Below are positions 52,182 through 63,980 of a DNA stretch of 64,000 nucleotides, piece by piece. The notes beneath the pieces were generated by a model. That model made no database searches, had not been told where the DNA came from, and was given only the letters and a program-made list of their open reading frames with translations. Position numbers and translations under genes: made by a program. Numbering within the stretch: position 1 is the stretch's first letter; each line of letters opens with the position of its first letter. This DNA is from Euwallacea fornicatus (Eukaryota; Arthropoda; Insecta; Coleoptera; Curculionidae): contig NC_089542.1 of the NCBI RefSeq assembly GCF_040115645.1, positions 124,001-188,000 on the forward strand, written 5' to 3'.

Positions 52182-53214
52182 ATGTATTTAATGTATTACT
52201 TAGATGAAAGCGGCAAAAGAATATACACTCTAAAGGTAAGTGAGTAAAGTGGCTTAGTCCAGGAGTTTACAAACACACAACAAATCAGTTTTCACAGCGT
52301 GTCTATACTTTATCAATTTCTAATTTCTGTTTACATCAAACAATCTTACAGCCCATCGGTGATGAAACATGTGATAAAATTCTTTAATCTTCTAGTTTTT
52401 ACAATACCGAATAAGAACATATATTCAGTTGTATATATTTGAATATACAGCATCTTCCAAAAAATTGAGGCAATTGGCAATTTTCTTATTTTAAACAAAA
52501 CACTCTGCGTCATACTTCAAATTTGTAATTAATTCTCAATATAATAAGGGAATTCTGGACTTTTAAGCTGGAGGATGAATCAAAATTTAAGTGACGAAAT
52601 CACTGATATGATGAAAAAAAGTCATAAGAATATGGCTCTGAAAATTCTTAGTTTTTTAATTCCAGTTTGAGAACATTGCACTTTTTCAAATTTATTTATA
52701 TGATTCCTACAATTTTTAAGATATTCACTTCAAATTTGTGAATTCATGGTAACCCTTTTAGTTATGTTTAGGATGTATATCAAACTACATTGTTATATTC
52801 TTTGAAAGGATACAGCAATAATCTAAAATATCATCTTTTATTTTCCAGAAAATGGATCCATATGGAAATCCTACTCAATCAGCACATCCTGGTAAGGTGT
52901 CCAAAATATATATGTTACTTTAACCTCAGTTTCTGCTTATTAAAAAATTGTTTTGCTTTTGTTCACTGGTATAACTAATTTATTTACTGTAAATATCCGT
53001 TTCTTATCCAGGGGCCAAAAAATCTTAGGGCACCCCTTGATTTTTAATTATTTGAAATAGCATATAATTTTGCTTATTTGCTTACCATAAACATTGCGTT
53101 TTATTTCAATTTCTAGCAAGATTTTCCCCTGAAGACCAGTATTCTAAACAAAGAATTATAATTAAAACTCGATATGGAATTCTAATGACGCAGACTCCAG
53201 ATCCAGTGTATTAA
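52182..53214 (+). CDS. NOP10: NOP10, H/ACA ribonucleoprotein subunit 3
   Basis: Three short exons: 52182-52235, 52849-52891, 53117-53214; 195 nt, 64 residues, the exact family length. NOP10 is a core protein of H/ACA snoRNPs, which guide pseudouridylation of rRNA and snRNA in nucleolus and Cajal bodies; it sits between dyskerin and NHP2. Diagnostic blocks: MYLMYYLDESGKRIYTLK (exon 1), YGNPTQSAHPARFSPEDQYS across exons 2 and 3, and the end ILMTQTPDPVY. Eukaryotic members lack the archaeal zinc-finger cysteines, as here. All junctions are GT-AG and in phase. It is divergent from the B' gene and convergent with ZPR1. Confidence 0.96.
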
Positions 53215-53498
53215 AAAATAATAATGTTACTTAATACTAGCTTTATTTGTAGTTGAAAAAAAGGGTTTTTATTTCTTTAATAATGTGAAGTAATTAAAGA
53301 GAATTTGCTAAAAATGGTTGCTTTCATTCATACATATCTCAAATAATGAGTAAATAGAATGCATCTAAATATGTTATGCAAACTGACGTCGACAGAAAAT
53401 GAAATTTTGGAAACTAAAATGGTGAAATCGAGCATTCAAGTAGTTTTTTATAATTACAAATACTACTGCTCAATATTACAACTTATTAACATTTTTAG

Positions 53499-53568
53499 AT
53501 GTCAACAGATGATATGAATTTATCAATGTTTAGTTATGTCGAAAATGAAGCCTTTGTGAAACCACTAG
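53499..53568 (+). other. Isolated exon-like segment between NOP10 and ZPR1
   Basis: Between a good acceptor (ACATTTTTAG just before 53499) and a GT at 53569 lies an open 70 nt segment starting ATG and reading MSTDDMNLSMFSYVENEAFV, then KPL. Reading through the donor gives a stop at 53576. It could be an alternative last exon following NOP10 exon 1 (phase 0 fits), a small ORF, or chance. No family recognised. Confidence 0.25.
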
Positions 53569-53703
53569 GTAACTAAATTATTCACCGAAATATTTAATAG
53601 CTTATCGCATAAAACCAAAATAAATATGTGGTGTTAACAACGGACCGTTTAACATTGAGAAATGGCGGCAATAGAAAATGAAAAAAACATTTAATAACAA
53701 TCG

Positions 53704-53709
53704 TTTATT
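53704..53709 (-). terminator. Candidate polyadenylation signal of ZPR1
   Basis: AATAAA on the minus strand, about 70 bp after the ZPR1 stop codon, normal spacing for a short 3' untranslated region. Confidence 0.5.
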
Positions 53710-53779
53710 CGAAAATAAGGTTATTACTTTAAAACCCCAGGATTTGGAAAATATAAAATGGCAAACAATATCCATAGTT

Positions 53780-55934
53780 CTAAGTGGAATTTGCAGTTTT
53801 TTCCTCTCCATAATTTTCAGTTTTCATATCATTGAGCCCTAGATCTTCATTTTGTTCAAAAGTCCTTTCATAATGAGTTATTCTTAGTTGTTCGTCTGGC
53901 TCATCTTCATCTTTCATACTCTGAAAATTAATTATTTTCTCACTCCCAATCCTATCAATAGATTAATAAGTTATAAATCGAATTTAAAATATTTGGCGTT
54001 TACGCAAAACTACATGCAATTAATGATTTGGATACTACAACAAATGCCTACCATTCCAAGAAGCTCACCTGAATATAGCTATTCCCACAAGGATCATCTA
54101 GAACAATCGTGATGTTGATTTTATTTTCAAGAACTTCATCTAGTTTAGTTAGAAAATGTTCGAATTGTACTAAAGCCATTTGGTCTTTGGAATCTCCGAA
54201 AATATGTGAAGTAGTTGGATCGTTTAGCTGATCCTTTATTGCCAAAATAAGGCCCTCCACTGTGGTAAATCGCCCGCCCAAAGCATGAGGGCCTACTGTT
54301 AGCTCTAGTTGAGGTATTTCCAAATCGCAAGTTTCAGACTAAACGCCATATTACTTTAAACAATCAATCTTTAAATAAGTATTCATTAATACACCTTCAA
54401 AACATCTCTAGTAAGGTCCGTTTTGTTTCGAACATCGACCTCAATGTGAACCCCTTGGGGCTCAATACCAGCCCCAGACTTCACTTCATTGGTTCTATTC
54501 CCACAGGTATCGCATGTTGTCGCCATTATTATCACTTCTTTAAAATGTGGAATATCTAGGTGTTAATAAGGAAATAATGTATTTGCCAAATAAAAATTTC
54601 AGTTAGCAGTAAGAAAAATTATGAAAGGATACTGGTCATTTTCATGTTTGTCTGACAGGGCGTACCACAGCTTGGACAATTCGTGTCAAATTGAAGAACT
54701 TCTCCTTCAATATCCTCAAGCGTAAACTCACCTTCTTTGATCAAATGAAGCAAAGTTTTTTCTTCCTTCTTCTCATCTGTGACTTCTTCATGTGTAAACA
54801 AACCTAGTTCATGATCCTGTTCTGTAGTGCGTTTGAAATACTCATAAGAGCAATCCGGATCTGTTTTTGGAGCATTGGGGTTTTCAATGAAACTATTGCC
54901 GGATATATCTTCTAATATCTAATGCAAATTGATGGTATAGTTCAGAATTTACAGTTAAATTCTGAGTGTAAATTTAGTAGAAAAACACATGCAGCAAGTC
55001 TTGAATACTCACTATGTTAAAGGGCTTTTCCACGTTTTTAAGCTCTTCTAAAGAGCTTATAAATGTATCAATTTGTTTGGCAACTTCCAAGTGCTGCTCT
55101 CTTCTCGCAGGCTGATCTTGTTCCAATCCAGAAATAGCTCTATTAATGATACCCTCCACTGTGGTAACTTCTGAAACATTAATTTCCATTTAACTCATTA
55201 AAATATTTATTTTCTGTTAAAAAAAGTTTCAATTTAAAAAATTACAAACTAGAAATGTGCAACTAAATCTGTTTTGTTGTAAATTTACTAGTTTCAGTTG
55301 ATAACAATCATGTGTGAAGGAATTAAAAATAAAAATATGATTAAAATAAAAATGTTTCCAAGGAATATCATTTGTGTAATTTATTATTTAACTAAGTATA
55401 AATAAAATAAATACAAACGTAATATATATGTAAAATGTTATTTCTGAAAATGGACATGAAAAAATAAAAAAAAGTTTTTACTTTAGTTTCTGTTCCATTA
55501 TTTTCAATAAGTAAACACTCACCTCCTTTTTGACTTTGAGAGGGAATTTCAAAATTAACTTCAGGAATTTCTATCCTAGTGTGATCACTTTTTACAAGTT
55601 GTCGGTTCAAGGTTTGCTTATCTTTAATAAGTAATTTTATCCTTATTCCTCGGTCAGGAATAACATTGCTTGGTTGAATTTCATTATTCTGATAGCCACA
55701 ATGATCACAAGAGAATGACATTACTACCACATCTTTAAAATATGGAATCCTAGTAAGTAAGAGCCTGGTTAAGCCCTGAAAGGCAAAAAAAAGGTAATTT
55801 TTTGGAGGAAAGTTGAGACCGTAGAATAGTTTACTAACGTTTTGTTGGCAATTCATGCATAAAGATTCCACAACGGTGACTTCAGGATCTGGGTCTTCTC
55901 CAGTTAAGTCACGAAATAGTGGTTTAGTGCTCAT
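53780..55934 (-). CDS. ZPR1: ZPR1 zinc-finger protein
   Basis: Seven exons on the minus strand: 55934-55839, 55775-55523, 55170-55013, 54918-54633, 54555-54395, 54338-54069, 53920-53780; 1365 nt, 454 residues (human 459). ZPR1 binds translation elongation factor eEF1A as a folding chaperone, moves to the nucleus in growing cells and associates with the SMN complex. It has two ZPR1 modules, each a C4 zinc finger plus an all-beta domain. The first finger uses CMNC and CDHC (residues about 26-70), followed by GLEQDQPARR and ILEDISGNSFIENPNAPKTD. The second uses CPSC and CDTC, followed by VGPHALGGRFTTVEGL and VLDDPCGNSYIQ. The protein ends after the conserved YERTFEQNEDLGLNDMKTE. The first intron (63 bp) is a multiple of three without stops, so an unspliced reading would insert 21 residues. 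Confidence 0.97.
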
Positions 55935-57230
55935 TGTTAAATAAAAAGGGCCTTAAACGTTTTAAATTAACTTGCTTTATCAACAAAAAAAACATGCGGG
56001 AAGCATATAACCTCACTTTTTTAGAACGATTCGTTTCCTTTTTCACCAATGCATCACTCATCGGTTATCAGATACTATCCTTGTCTTTTACTACATCATT
56101 ATGTGAATAAGAAAATTCGCCAATGTCGTGTAAATTATGTAGACAAAATGATTGTCTTGAGATGTTTAATGATTGTAAAATAAGTTCACAAATGATTCGT
56201 TACAAACACAGGGCGTTTAGATTTAAGGGTTTCTAAGGGAATACCTAGGAAAAAATAACACCGCTTAAATTTTCAGCACCATATAATCTTTTGTTACCCT
56301 AAACGTAGACAAAATTGAAAACATTTTGAAGCAATGCGACAAATTTTTGAAAATTTTACATCTTGTAGTTAGGTAATGGAATATTTACGGACAATTTTTT
56401 GCTTAGAATCACCACCTTAAATAATAACATATACTATGGTGTAACACCTTTTATGAATACTTCATTTAAAGGAATACATATCTTTCGGTTAAAAGACGAA
56501 AGTTGTTATTTAGGTACATTTATGATAAATTATATTGCTGGAGAAAAGTGTCCTTTATATATGGATATGAAAGTGAAAGTTAAAGCAACTAGATAACTAA
56601 TATAAAATTTAAAAAAATAATTTAATCTTTTTTTTACCGAATCACGAGGTTAGATAGAAAAACTTTTCTATAAAATTCTCATTTAGTTGGAAGCATCACA
56701 ATAAACTTATTCCGGCACCCCTCTACAAATCTCATACATATAAACATGATATCTAATCAACTGTTAAGCTAAGAGAAAACGCTTTTTTAGGAGAAACCTT
56801 TTAGGCGAATTACGCTCGTCAATTCAACAAATTCAGGGATTTAAAAGCACTCATTGATATCAAAAGAGAACACTCCATTCAGTGACAGGATTTACTTTAG
56901 TTTGTTAATTGTTAAAAATTAAATCTTAAATGATAATTGATCAATAAATGATAAAACGTTTGAGGTCATCACACGCAGTAAAGAGAAAAATCCAAGAGAC
57001 GAAAATTTTACGAACAAGTTTTCAGCGAAAACAAAATTAAAATTTCCAAATTACTCGTTACAAACCATAAGGTGTAGTGGCGAAGTAATTTTAAAAAAAT
57101 TATCGAAATATTAGTGGACGTATGTTTAACCGACTTCTATAGTGGAGAAAACAACAGTCACCCATGTGAAAGCTGACAATTGCTCAAAAGTTTCACGGTG
57201 CGGATATAAATTCCTTCAAATTTTATTAAT
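55935..57230. other. Intergenic DNA between ZPR1 and the U1 gene
   Basis: Holds the ZPR1 promoter at its left end. AT-rich; a 65-codon frame at 56399-56596 has no family resemblance and no splice context. The right end must include the U1 3'-end processing signal. Confidence 0.5.
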
Positions 57231-57394
57231 CCGGGAGCAGCGCGTACGCAGTCCCGATTACCAAAAAATTACGCGCCCGAGTTATCCGCATTAGGGATAA
57301 TCGCAAGGGTCAGCTCAGCCGTGGTGCAATGGGAGAGCCTCACCCTGGGGGAACCGCCTTGATGATCACGGTAACCCCTACGCCAGGTAAGTAT
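57231..57394 (-). ncRNA. U1: U1 spliceosomal snRNA
   Basis: Complete 164-nt U1 on the minus strand. The 5' end is ATACTTACCTGGCG, which pairs with 5' splice sites. Stem-loop I shows the loop GATCATCAAGG (U1-70K site), stem-loop II shows CCATTGCACC (U1A site), followed by the Sm site AATTTTTTGG after the GCGCGT stem, and the terminal hairpin GGGACTGCGTACGCGCTGCT closes it. Both length and all four stem-loops fit an intact gene, not a pseudogene. The upstream DNA (57395-57460) should contain the insect PSEA-type promoter element; I could not assign it base by base. A protein frame across it is spurious. Confidence 0.97.
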
Positions 57395-60300
57395 GACTTC
57401 GCTCATCTTCTCTGTCAATTTTAATACAGGGATTACTCTTCGTTTAGTGATTATAAAATGTGGCGCCATCTATCAAGCATTGTCAGTACTTTATTTGCAG
57501 TCAACTTGCTAAGAAAAATCAGACCGAAACATTTCGTGCCACTACGGAGAATGGAGCATAATGGGGGTACGAAAAACGGGAAATTAAACGTATAGGAAGA
57601 ATTTGGAAAGTTATGTGGAATAATTTAAATATCGAATTTTGTCTTTTTGCCATCGTTCTTGCTCGTTTTATGATACATAAATTTTTTCTTTTAAATTCTA
57701 TAATTTGAAGTAGAGATATGTGATGAAAGTAGAAAATTTATAGGAATTATTCTTAGAATCTTATTAATTAAAATTAGCTAAATATGAAAATGATTTTCTG
57801 TCATGAGATATAGGTCACCTTCTCAAGAATCACTTTCTTTAAAGTATGGTCTCAGCAAGTATCAGTTTAAATAGCTTCGGTTGCGTTTCTCTTGCTTGAC
57901 ATAAGTATCTGCCTTAGCACCTGCTTCTATTTTCTGTAGCCATTACCATGAGGTGGGCCGTGATGTACATCACGAACGACTTTTTTTTTACAATGAAAAA
58001 CATATTTACACTTTACACGAATAAATTTACGAAACATGGATTAAGCACACCACTACTACACACAGATATAGCACTCAGCACTAGCAGCTGGCAAGTCCAC
58101 AACGCTCTGAGAGGCTTCGCTTCCCGAGCTTAAAGTCGCAGTATTCATCTTAAATCTTTCATTTCGTTAAGTGAGAATATAACGTCGTATGAAGCGAATT
58201 CGATTCTTTATGAAAAAAAAAAACATGTTAATAAGTAACTACAATTGGGTAAAAGAACATTGAATTTTATATTTTTTAAATTTACTCAACTCCTTATCGG
58301 CGCCATTAAAACAATTTCACAGCTAATTTTAAGTTCTCGAAATTTGACGGTATCGTCAAAACTAGCGCTAAGACCCGAAGCATGGGGCGCGATCAGACTA
58401 TCAAACATATGTAGAGTGCACAACGGTAAGCGACAAATTATTCGTGATTTTGCATTCAATACCTTCAATTTTCTATAACTTTAACCCTGAAGTAGGACTT
58501 GTCTAGCAGCAGAGGTTGATCGCTGAAACGGCAAATTATACCAGGGACGATTTGCGTTTAGTTCATCTTCACGAAGCAAAATCGAGGATGCCGCCCTTGA
58601 CGGTTGGTGCCGAAATCAAAAAACGATATTTTCCGTATTTTGCACGGCGTGTGTTTTTTGCAGCGTCCGTACCCTTTCTTGTTCTTACTACTCCATAGGT
58701 ATTGCCATTCTTCACGTTCTTGAGTTACTATTTTAAATAATAATTATAAATTTATGGTTTTATAGGCTGATTATAAAACATAATTCGCAGAATAGCGCCT
58801 TAATTTAGAGAATTTGTCAAAATCCGTGATTAAATACCTGCAATAGATAAAGAACATATAAAAAGTGATGTTCAGCTATCGGCACTTCAATTGAAATAGG
58901 AATATTATAAAAGAAAACTTCGATTACATCATTGTATAACTTAATAAATCCATGTTTTCCATTTAACATACAAAAAGAAGGTCACTGAAATTCGTGAGTG
59001 AGTCGGTGCGAAGGAGACCCAATAAAAACAAACAAGTACATTTATCTAGGCTTCAATTCTTCTGTAGAATTTACATCTTTTCGATACTTCAGTAAAGAGA
59101 ATGCAATTTCAATGACAATTAATTAGAGTTTTTTATTTTACATTTTTAATTTTAATTGTATTTAATAATGTGACATATTTCCATTTCCCTCTGGGGACCG
59201 ACCTCCAGGCAAAAAACGTTAGCAGTAAATTAAATTGTTTTTGTTCCATAGCTTAAGGTCTAAGAAACCAGCAACTGGATTTGTTTATAAGCCACAGAAA
59301 TGCGAATATAGGTCTCATACGGGTTCTATCGTCGTTGCCCTTTGATCTGATCAGATCAAACGTCGTTGCCCTTTGAGCTGATGAGATCAAACCCCGAAGG
59401 TGACTGACCTTTTTGTGATAATTAACGTTCGATATGATTTGTTCGTTCGCCATATTGTCCAGAAATCGTCGACAGAAACGCGCAGCTCGTAAGACCCATT
59501 CTAGATTTTTGCTTTTCTAATTAGGGCGTTCCAGAAAATCTGAACAAATATAGATTCTTTTGAATTCGACCGATTTTATTTGAGACTTCTTCGAAAGGTG
59601 CCTTTCAAGTGAATTTGTCTGGTTTAATTCGCCAAGGATCGACTGGAATGACGCCTATTTTTTACATTTCGTGAAGGACCAGCAATATTGTTTTGCAGTC
59701 TCTAAGTATTAGTGGGTAAAAAAAGATGCTCTTGGGCCATACTGATTAAATGGATCATTTCCGAGTGAATTGAAAAATGTATTTTTTTATTATTGTTTTA
59801 TATATATTTAAATACTTAACTTTGAAATCGGCATTAAAAATACTGATACGGTTAGCAAACCACATTAATCCATAATAATGAGGCCCACAACTTTAAAGGG
59901 TCAAAAACTCGAATTAAAAGTTGATAGGCATCAGCTTCTATGAAGATACGATTAAGGACAAAAACAATATTGAACGATCCTCGCCTAAACTCGTAATTTA
60001 TATGAGCAACGAAAAAAAATTATTTACTGAAAATGGTGAAGAAAATTAGGAACTTCACTGGCTTCACCAGAGCTGTAAGTTCTGTACCTCTGTAAAGCAG
60101 GTACGGAAACTTTAGGTAAGGTTCAAAAAACCTAATTAAAACTTAGTGTTAAGTTGTGGAATTAGTTACCCAGTACCCTTTATAGCCATCCCCTCCGAAA
60201 TATACAAATTAAGGTAGGTAATTTGCAACATTCGCAGGGATATAATGACTGCAGTTAAAGGGGATGGGGAGCGGGCGGTATATCAAGGGTATACACATAG

Positions 60301-61355
60301 GAGGGAATGTTATAATTAGCACCAGATTAAAGTAATGTCTGGGGATGCATTAAACGATTTAGCTCTGTTAATTAAAAGTGTAGTACGGAGTGGGAGAAAT
60401 AGATAAATGGCCGCTGGGGACGAGCGTTATTTCTCTCCAACCAGAAATGGCGAATTTCCCGCTGTTCTCAACTTTTCCACTTAATTAGATTTGATGGCGA
60501 TAATTGAACGGACGTTGCGAAATAGGCGGCTCGTTTATAAATGAAAAAGGAGGAGTTTTAACAATAAGGGGGAGAGAAGTTTCGCAAATTCAACTTCAAT
60601 AAATTTCCCCAAATACACTCAATGTTAATGCATTCTTTGAAATCGCAATCTTTTGAAATCTATTTACCGCCCATCAACGCTTTTAAGTCAAAACACAAAC
60701 CAATAAAGTTGTTATTTTATATACTTATCTCGTCCTACGTCAGATTAAAATTTTTCGCAATAATTACACCAGGGTGGGAAAATCCCTTCACGAAAATTCT
60801 CCAGATTTGCAGACCGAAAAAGTCTTCTTTTCACCTTCCAGGGCGTCCCTTCGCTCTCTAGAGACCCTTCCAAGATCCAAACACTTCTCAATATTTAGTC
60901 CGCAATTTCAGATAAGACTTCTCAATTCCGTGATATCATCCAATAGCAGCCAGTTCCGATAATGTTGTACATAACAATACTTATAATTAGCGATAAGTAT
61001 ATGAATGTATTTAAATTATTTCTCAATAATTGTTGGAATAGTTGGACAGTGCTGTGGGAAATCGAGTGGTGGTTGTTGATTTTTGACCATGAAAAGTCTC
61101 TTAAAACTGTCTTTTTGGGTGAGTATTGAAAAGCTTCTTTAGCGAATCGTTGTAATATGTGTGCCGCCATCGCCATCATTATTGCCCAGACTTTAAAGCT
61201 GAATATGAGATCAAATTTAAATATTATTAGTTTCAATTAGAGTTCAGATCAATCAGGTAGTTGATGAGATTTCACTATGAATTTAAAACTTGAGTAATTT
61301 TAATTGTAGTAATTCACTTATAATCAAAGAGACGCCAGTAAAAGGCCTAGTTGTG
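57395..61355. other. Intergenic DNA between the U1 gene and the LRR gene
   Basis: About 4 kb without a recognisable gene. It includes a palindromic 31 bp tandem duplication (59331-59392). Short frames at 57948-58133, 58516-58698 and 60622-60962 have no supporting features. The U1 promoter lies at the left end, and the LRR promoter at the right end. Confidence 0.5.
59331..59392. repeat. Two-copy 31 bp tandem repeat with a perfect 20 bp palindrome
   Basis: Units 59331-59361 and 59362-59392 differ at two positions. Each is GTCGTTGCCC followed by a palindrome; in the first unit TTTGATCTGATCAGATCAAA (59341-59360) is a perfect 20 bp inverted repeat, in the second it is TTTGAGCTGATGAGATCAAA. The form suggests a dimeric protein site or a replication-slippage product. 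Confidence 0.85.
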
Positions 61356-63980
61356 ATGTTGAATCGACGTGTTGCTCTTTTAAATTTTACTGATATTTGC
61401 AAGAATTTTACGTTGATTTTGTTGAGTTTTGTGAAATTTCAATTCGCATCTGCCTAACACAATTTCAATGAATTTCGTTTAAAAAATTGGGAGATTTTGT
61501 CCAGTTTCATCGTGTTCCAACCCACTTTTTATCACTAAACTGTGGAATTTAAGAAGATCCCCCCAACTCAACAACAAAACTTTTCAGGTTCCCCTATTGC
61601 TGACTGCCTTTGTAGAGTTAAGGAGAATTCAATCTTACCCTCCAAAGAGATCCATTTACCATTCTAGAATCGGATTTGATACGAACATAAAGTTGTCTTC
61701 ACTTGGGCAGTACTCCTCCTCATCACTTTCAGACTTCATGAAATGTTCCTATGGAGAAAGAGGCTCGTTGACCGCCATTTGTTACAACGCTACGCCTAAA
61801 TACTTCAAGAACACCATGTATAAATTTGACCACTTGGACGAAACGCTGAAGTGCGTCAACTGCACCTTGAATGTTATAGAATCCAACACATTTGACTTGG
61901 CCGGGAATCAGATAAGACGTTTGGACTTAAGAAACAGTCATATTGAGGAGTTAAATAGGAAGGCATTTATGGGTCTCATTTTCATGGAAGAGCTAGATCT
62001 GGCAGAAAATAAAATAAAGGCAATTCTGAATGGTGGGTATTCAAAATGATTATACATACTTGAAACTAATGTGGAGCTCTCGTCGCCATTCGTACTTTGA
62101 ATGATAAATGAAGAAATGTTTAAATAATTAAATAAAGTGCTTAAGAAGTTTTGTCATGGCAATGTTAGAGAATCATTTAACTTTCTTCGGAAACAACGTG
62201 AACCGTGAAATTCCTCTAATTCGACCTTTTAAACCGGGATTAAAACCATGGTGGCGGAAGCGGGACTCTGGAGTGACATCGAAGTATTCAAGACATTTTT
62301 CATTAGAATTCTTGAAAATCGTCTAACTATCTTAATTTGGCCAGTTTATTAAGATTTCTAATGAACCTGCGCGTATGTATGCTTAAAGATGGCAAATTCA
62401 ATCGTGCAGTTTAGGTCAATAATTCTTAAAGTTTCTGGTTCTCGAATTTGCCATAGATTTGAGATCGCGTTAATTCTCAAGTGTAAACTGAGAATGTGGA
62501 TCCGCCCTTCCACGTTGTGCGACGGCTCGAGGCGGCAGAATAGGAAGCGCGACCGACTCTCTTTGCTTTTCTATGAGGAGGGGGGGGGGGGTACAAAAAA
62601 ATTTCCTCTGGGTGTCAGACTGCCTAATTCCAGCACTCAGTGCAAAAGCAAATTTTTTACATTCGCTTACAGGTTCCGACCGATAGCGTGGCGAGTCTTG
62701 CTAGTGGCAATTCCAGGAGTAAAAAATTATTTCTTAATTTAAAATAATTAAAAATCCTTACAGTTCTTCGAGATCCTTAGTTATTTTCAAGTTAATCTCA
62801 CATACAACACGAAACTATTTAGTTGTAACGGTTTCGTTTCCTTGCAGGTACATTCAACGGCACCAAGAAGATCCACAAGCTGGACCTCGCAAAAAATCAA
62901 ATAAGTGTGTTGCTCAATTCCGGATTAGCCGAACTTTCAAATTTAAATGAACTAATTTTGTCGAGAAACTCGATTGGGACAATTGAAGAAAAGGCCTTTG
63001 ATGGTCTTGAAAACCTAAAGAACTTGGACTTAAGTTACAACTACATCATCTCTATAAACAACAGCCTAGACAACTTGACTAGTCTGGAGAATTTGAACTT
63101 GAGACATAACAATATCCACAAATTTATGGGGCAGGAGTTTCAATCCTTGACCAAGCTCACGAAGTTGGTGCTTTCGGACAATAATCTAAACAACGAATTC
63201 TCTATTAATTTGAAACCAGGAAACATGCTGCGCTTGTTGGATTTATCCTACACCAACATCAGCACTTTGTGGTTCTCCCATGAAAACCTCGATAGTTTGG
63301 AAATACTGGATCTAAGCTACAATAATATATCTTTTATCAGAAGAATGTCGCTCGGCACTATGCACAACTTAAGGGCGCTATTGCTGGATCATAATAAGTT
63401 AAAGGAGTTTAACACTGGCCAATGGGTCGGTTTCTCGCAACTTACACTCCTAACTTTATCAAGAAACAGCATAGAGCAGGTATCCATAACCGGGGTTTAT
63501 TCCCTGCAAAACCTGCAAATTTTAATTTTGTCACACAACAACTTAACTAACTTGGATTACACGTTGCTCATTTCCAGATTGCCAAGCTTGTCCCAGTTGA
63601 ACCTTGAGGGCAACATGTTACCTTGCTCTTTGGAAGAAGAGATGAAAAGAGACTTTATTGAGGATAACTTTAAATTTGTTTTGACCGACAATAGCACTGT
63701 TGAGTTTAAATGCACAAATATTTCGGTGCTAAAGTCGCCCCATAGGTTCTTGAATGACCCGCATATATTCGATGATTCCACGAAGGCCTCCGATGTTGTC
63801 TTGTTTGTTATACTGTCTCTGATGATAGCGGCAATTGGAGTTTTGTTTTACGTGCAATTTCTGTTTTACAAGGGAGTTCGCATCAGTTTTCCTACTCGTT
63901 TAGAATCTAATATGAATCTTATCCATCCGGATGATGAGCATGAGCAGAGCGACGAAGTATTTGAAAATGTAATATCCTAG
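61356..63980 (+). CDS. Single-pass leucine-rich-repeat membrane protein
   Basis: Exons 61588-62032 and 62848-63980 are firm; a first exon at 61356-61430 is proposed because its ATG frame (MLNRRV...LILLSF) ends in phase 0 at a GT and joins VPLLLTAFVE to form a good signal peptide. Together 1653 nt, 550 residues. After the signal peptide comes a Cys-containing N-terminal cap (KCSYGERG...CYN...CVNC), then about 14 leucine-rich repeats (LDLSYNYIISINNSLDNL, LEILDLSYNNISFIRRMS, LRALLLDHNKLKEFNTG), a short C-terminal cap, a membrane helix (VVLFVILSLMIAAIGVLFYV) and a roughly 45-residue acidic tail (HPDDEHEQSDEVFENVIS). Extracellular repeats imply adhesion or ligand binding at the cell surface. No TIR, kinase or immunoglobulin domain is present, so it is not a Toll or LIG-type receptor. 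Orthology to a named gene is not clear. Confidence 0.85.
62033..62847 (+). other. Intron of the LRR gene
   Basis: An 815 bp intron with donor GTGGGT and acceptor TTGCAG. It carries a run of about twelve G residues at 62580-62591. A 117-codon frame at 62389-62742 runs across it but resembles nothing and lacks exon signals. Confidence 0.7.

Noticed and set aside
57269..57469. 66-codon minus-strand frame
   Set aside because: It is the U1 snRNA gene and its promoter read as protein.
62389..62742. 117-codon plus-strand frame in the LRR intron
   Set aside because: It crosses a long G run, is not continuous with the repeats on either side, and the intron has good GT/AG borders.
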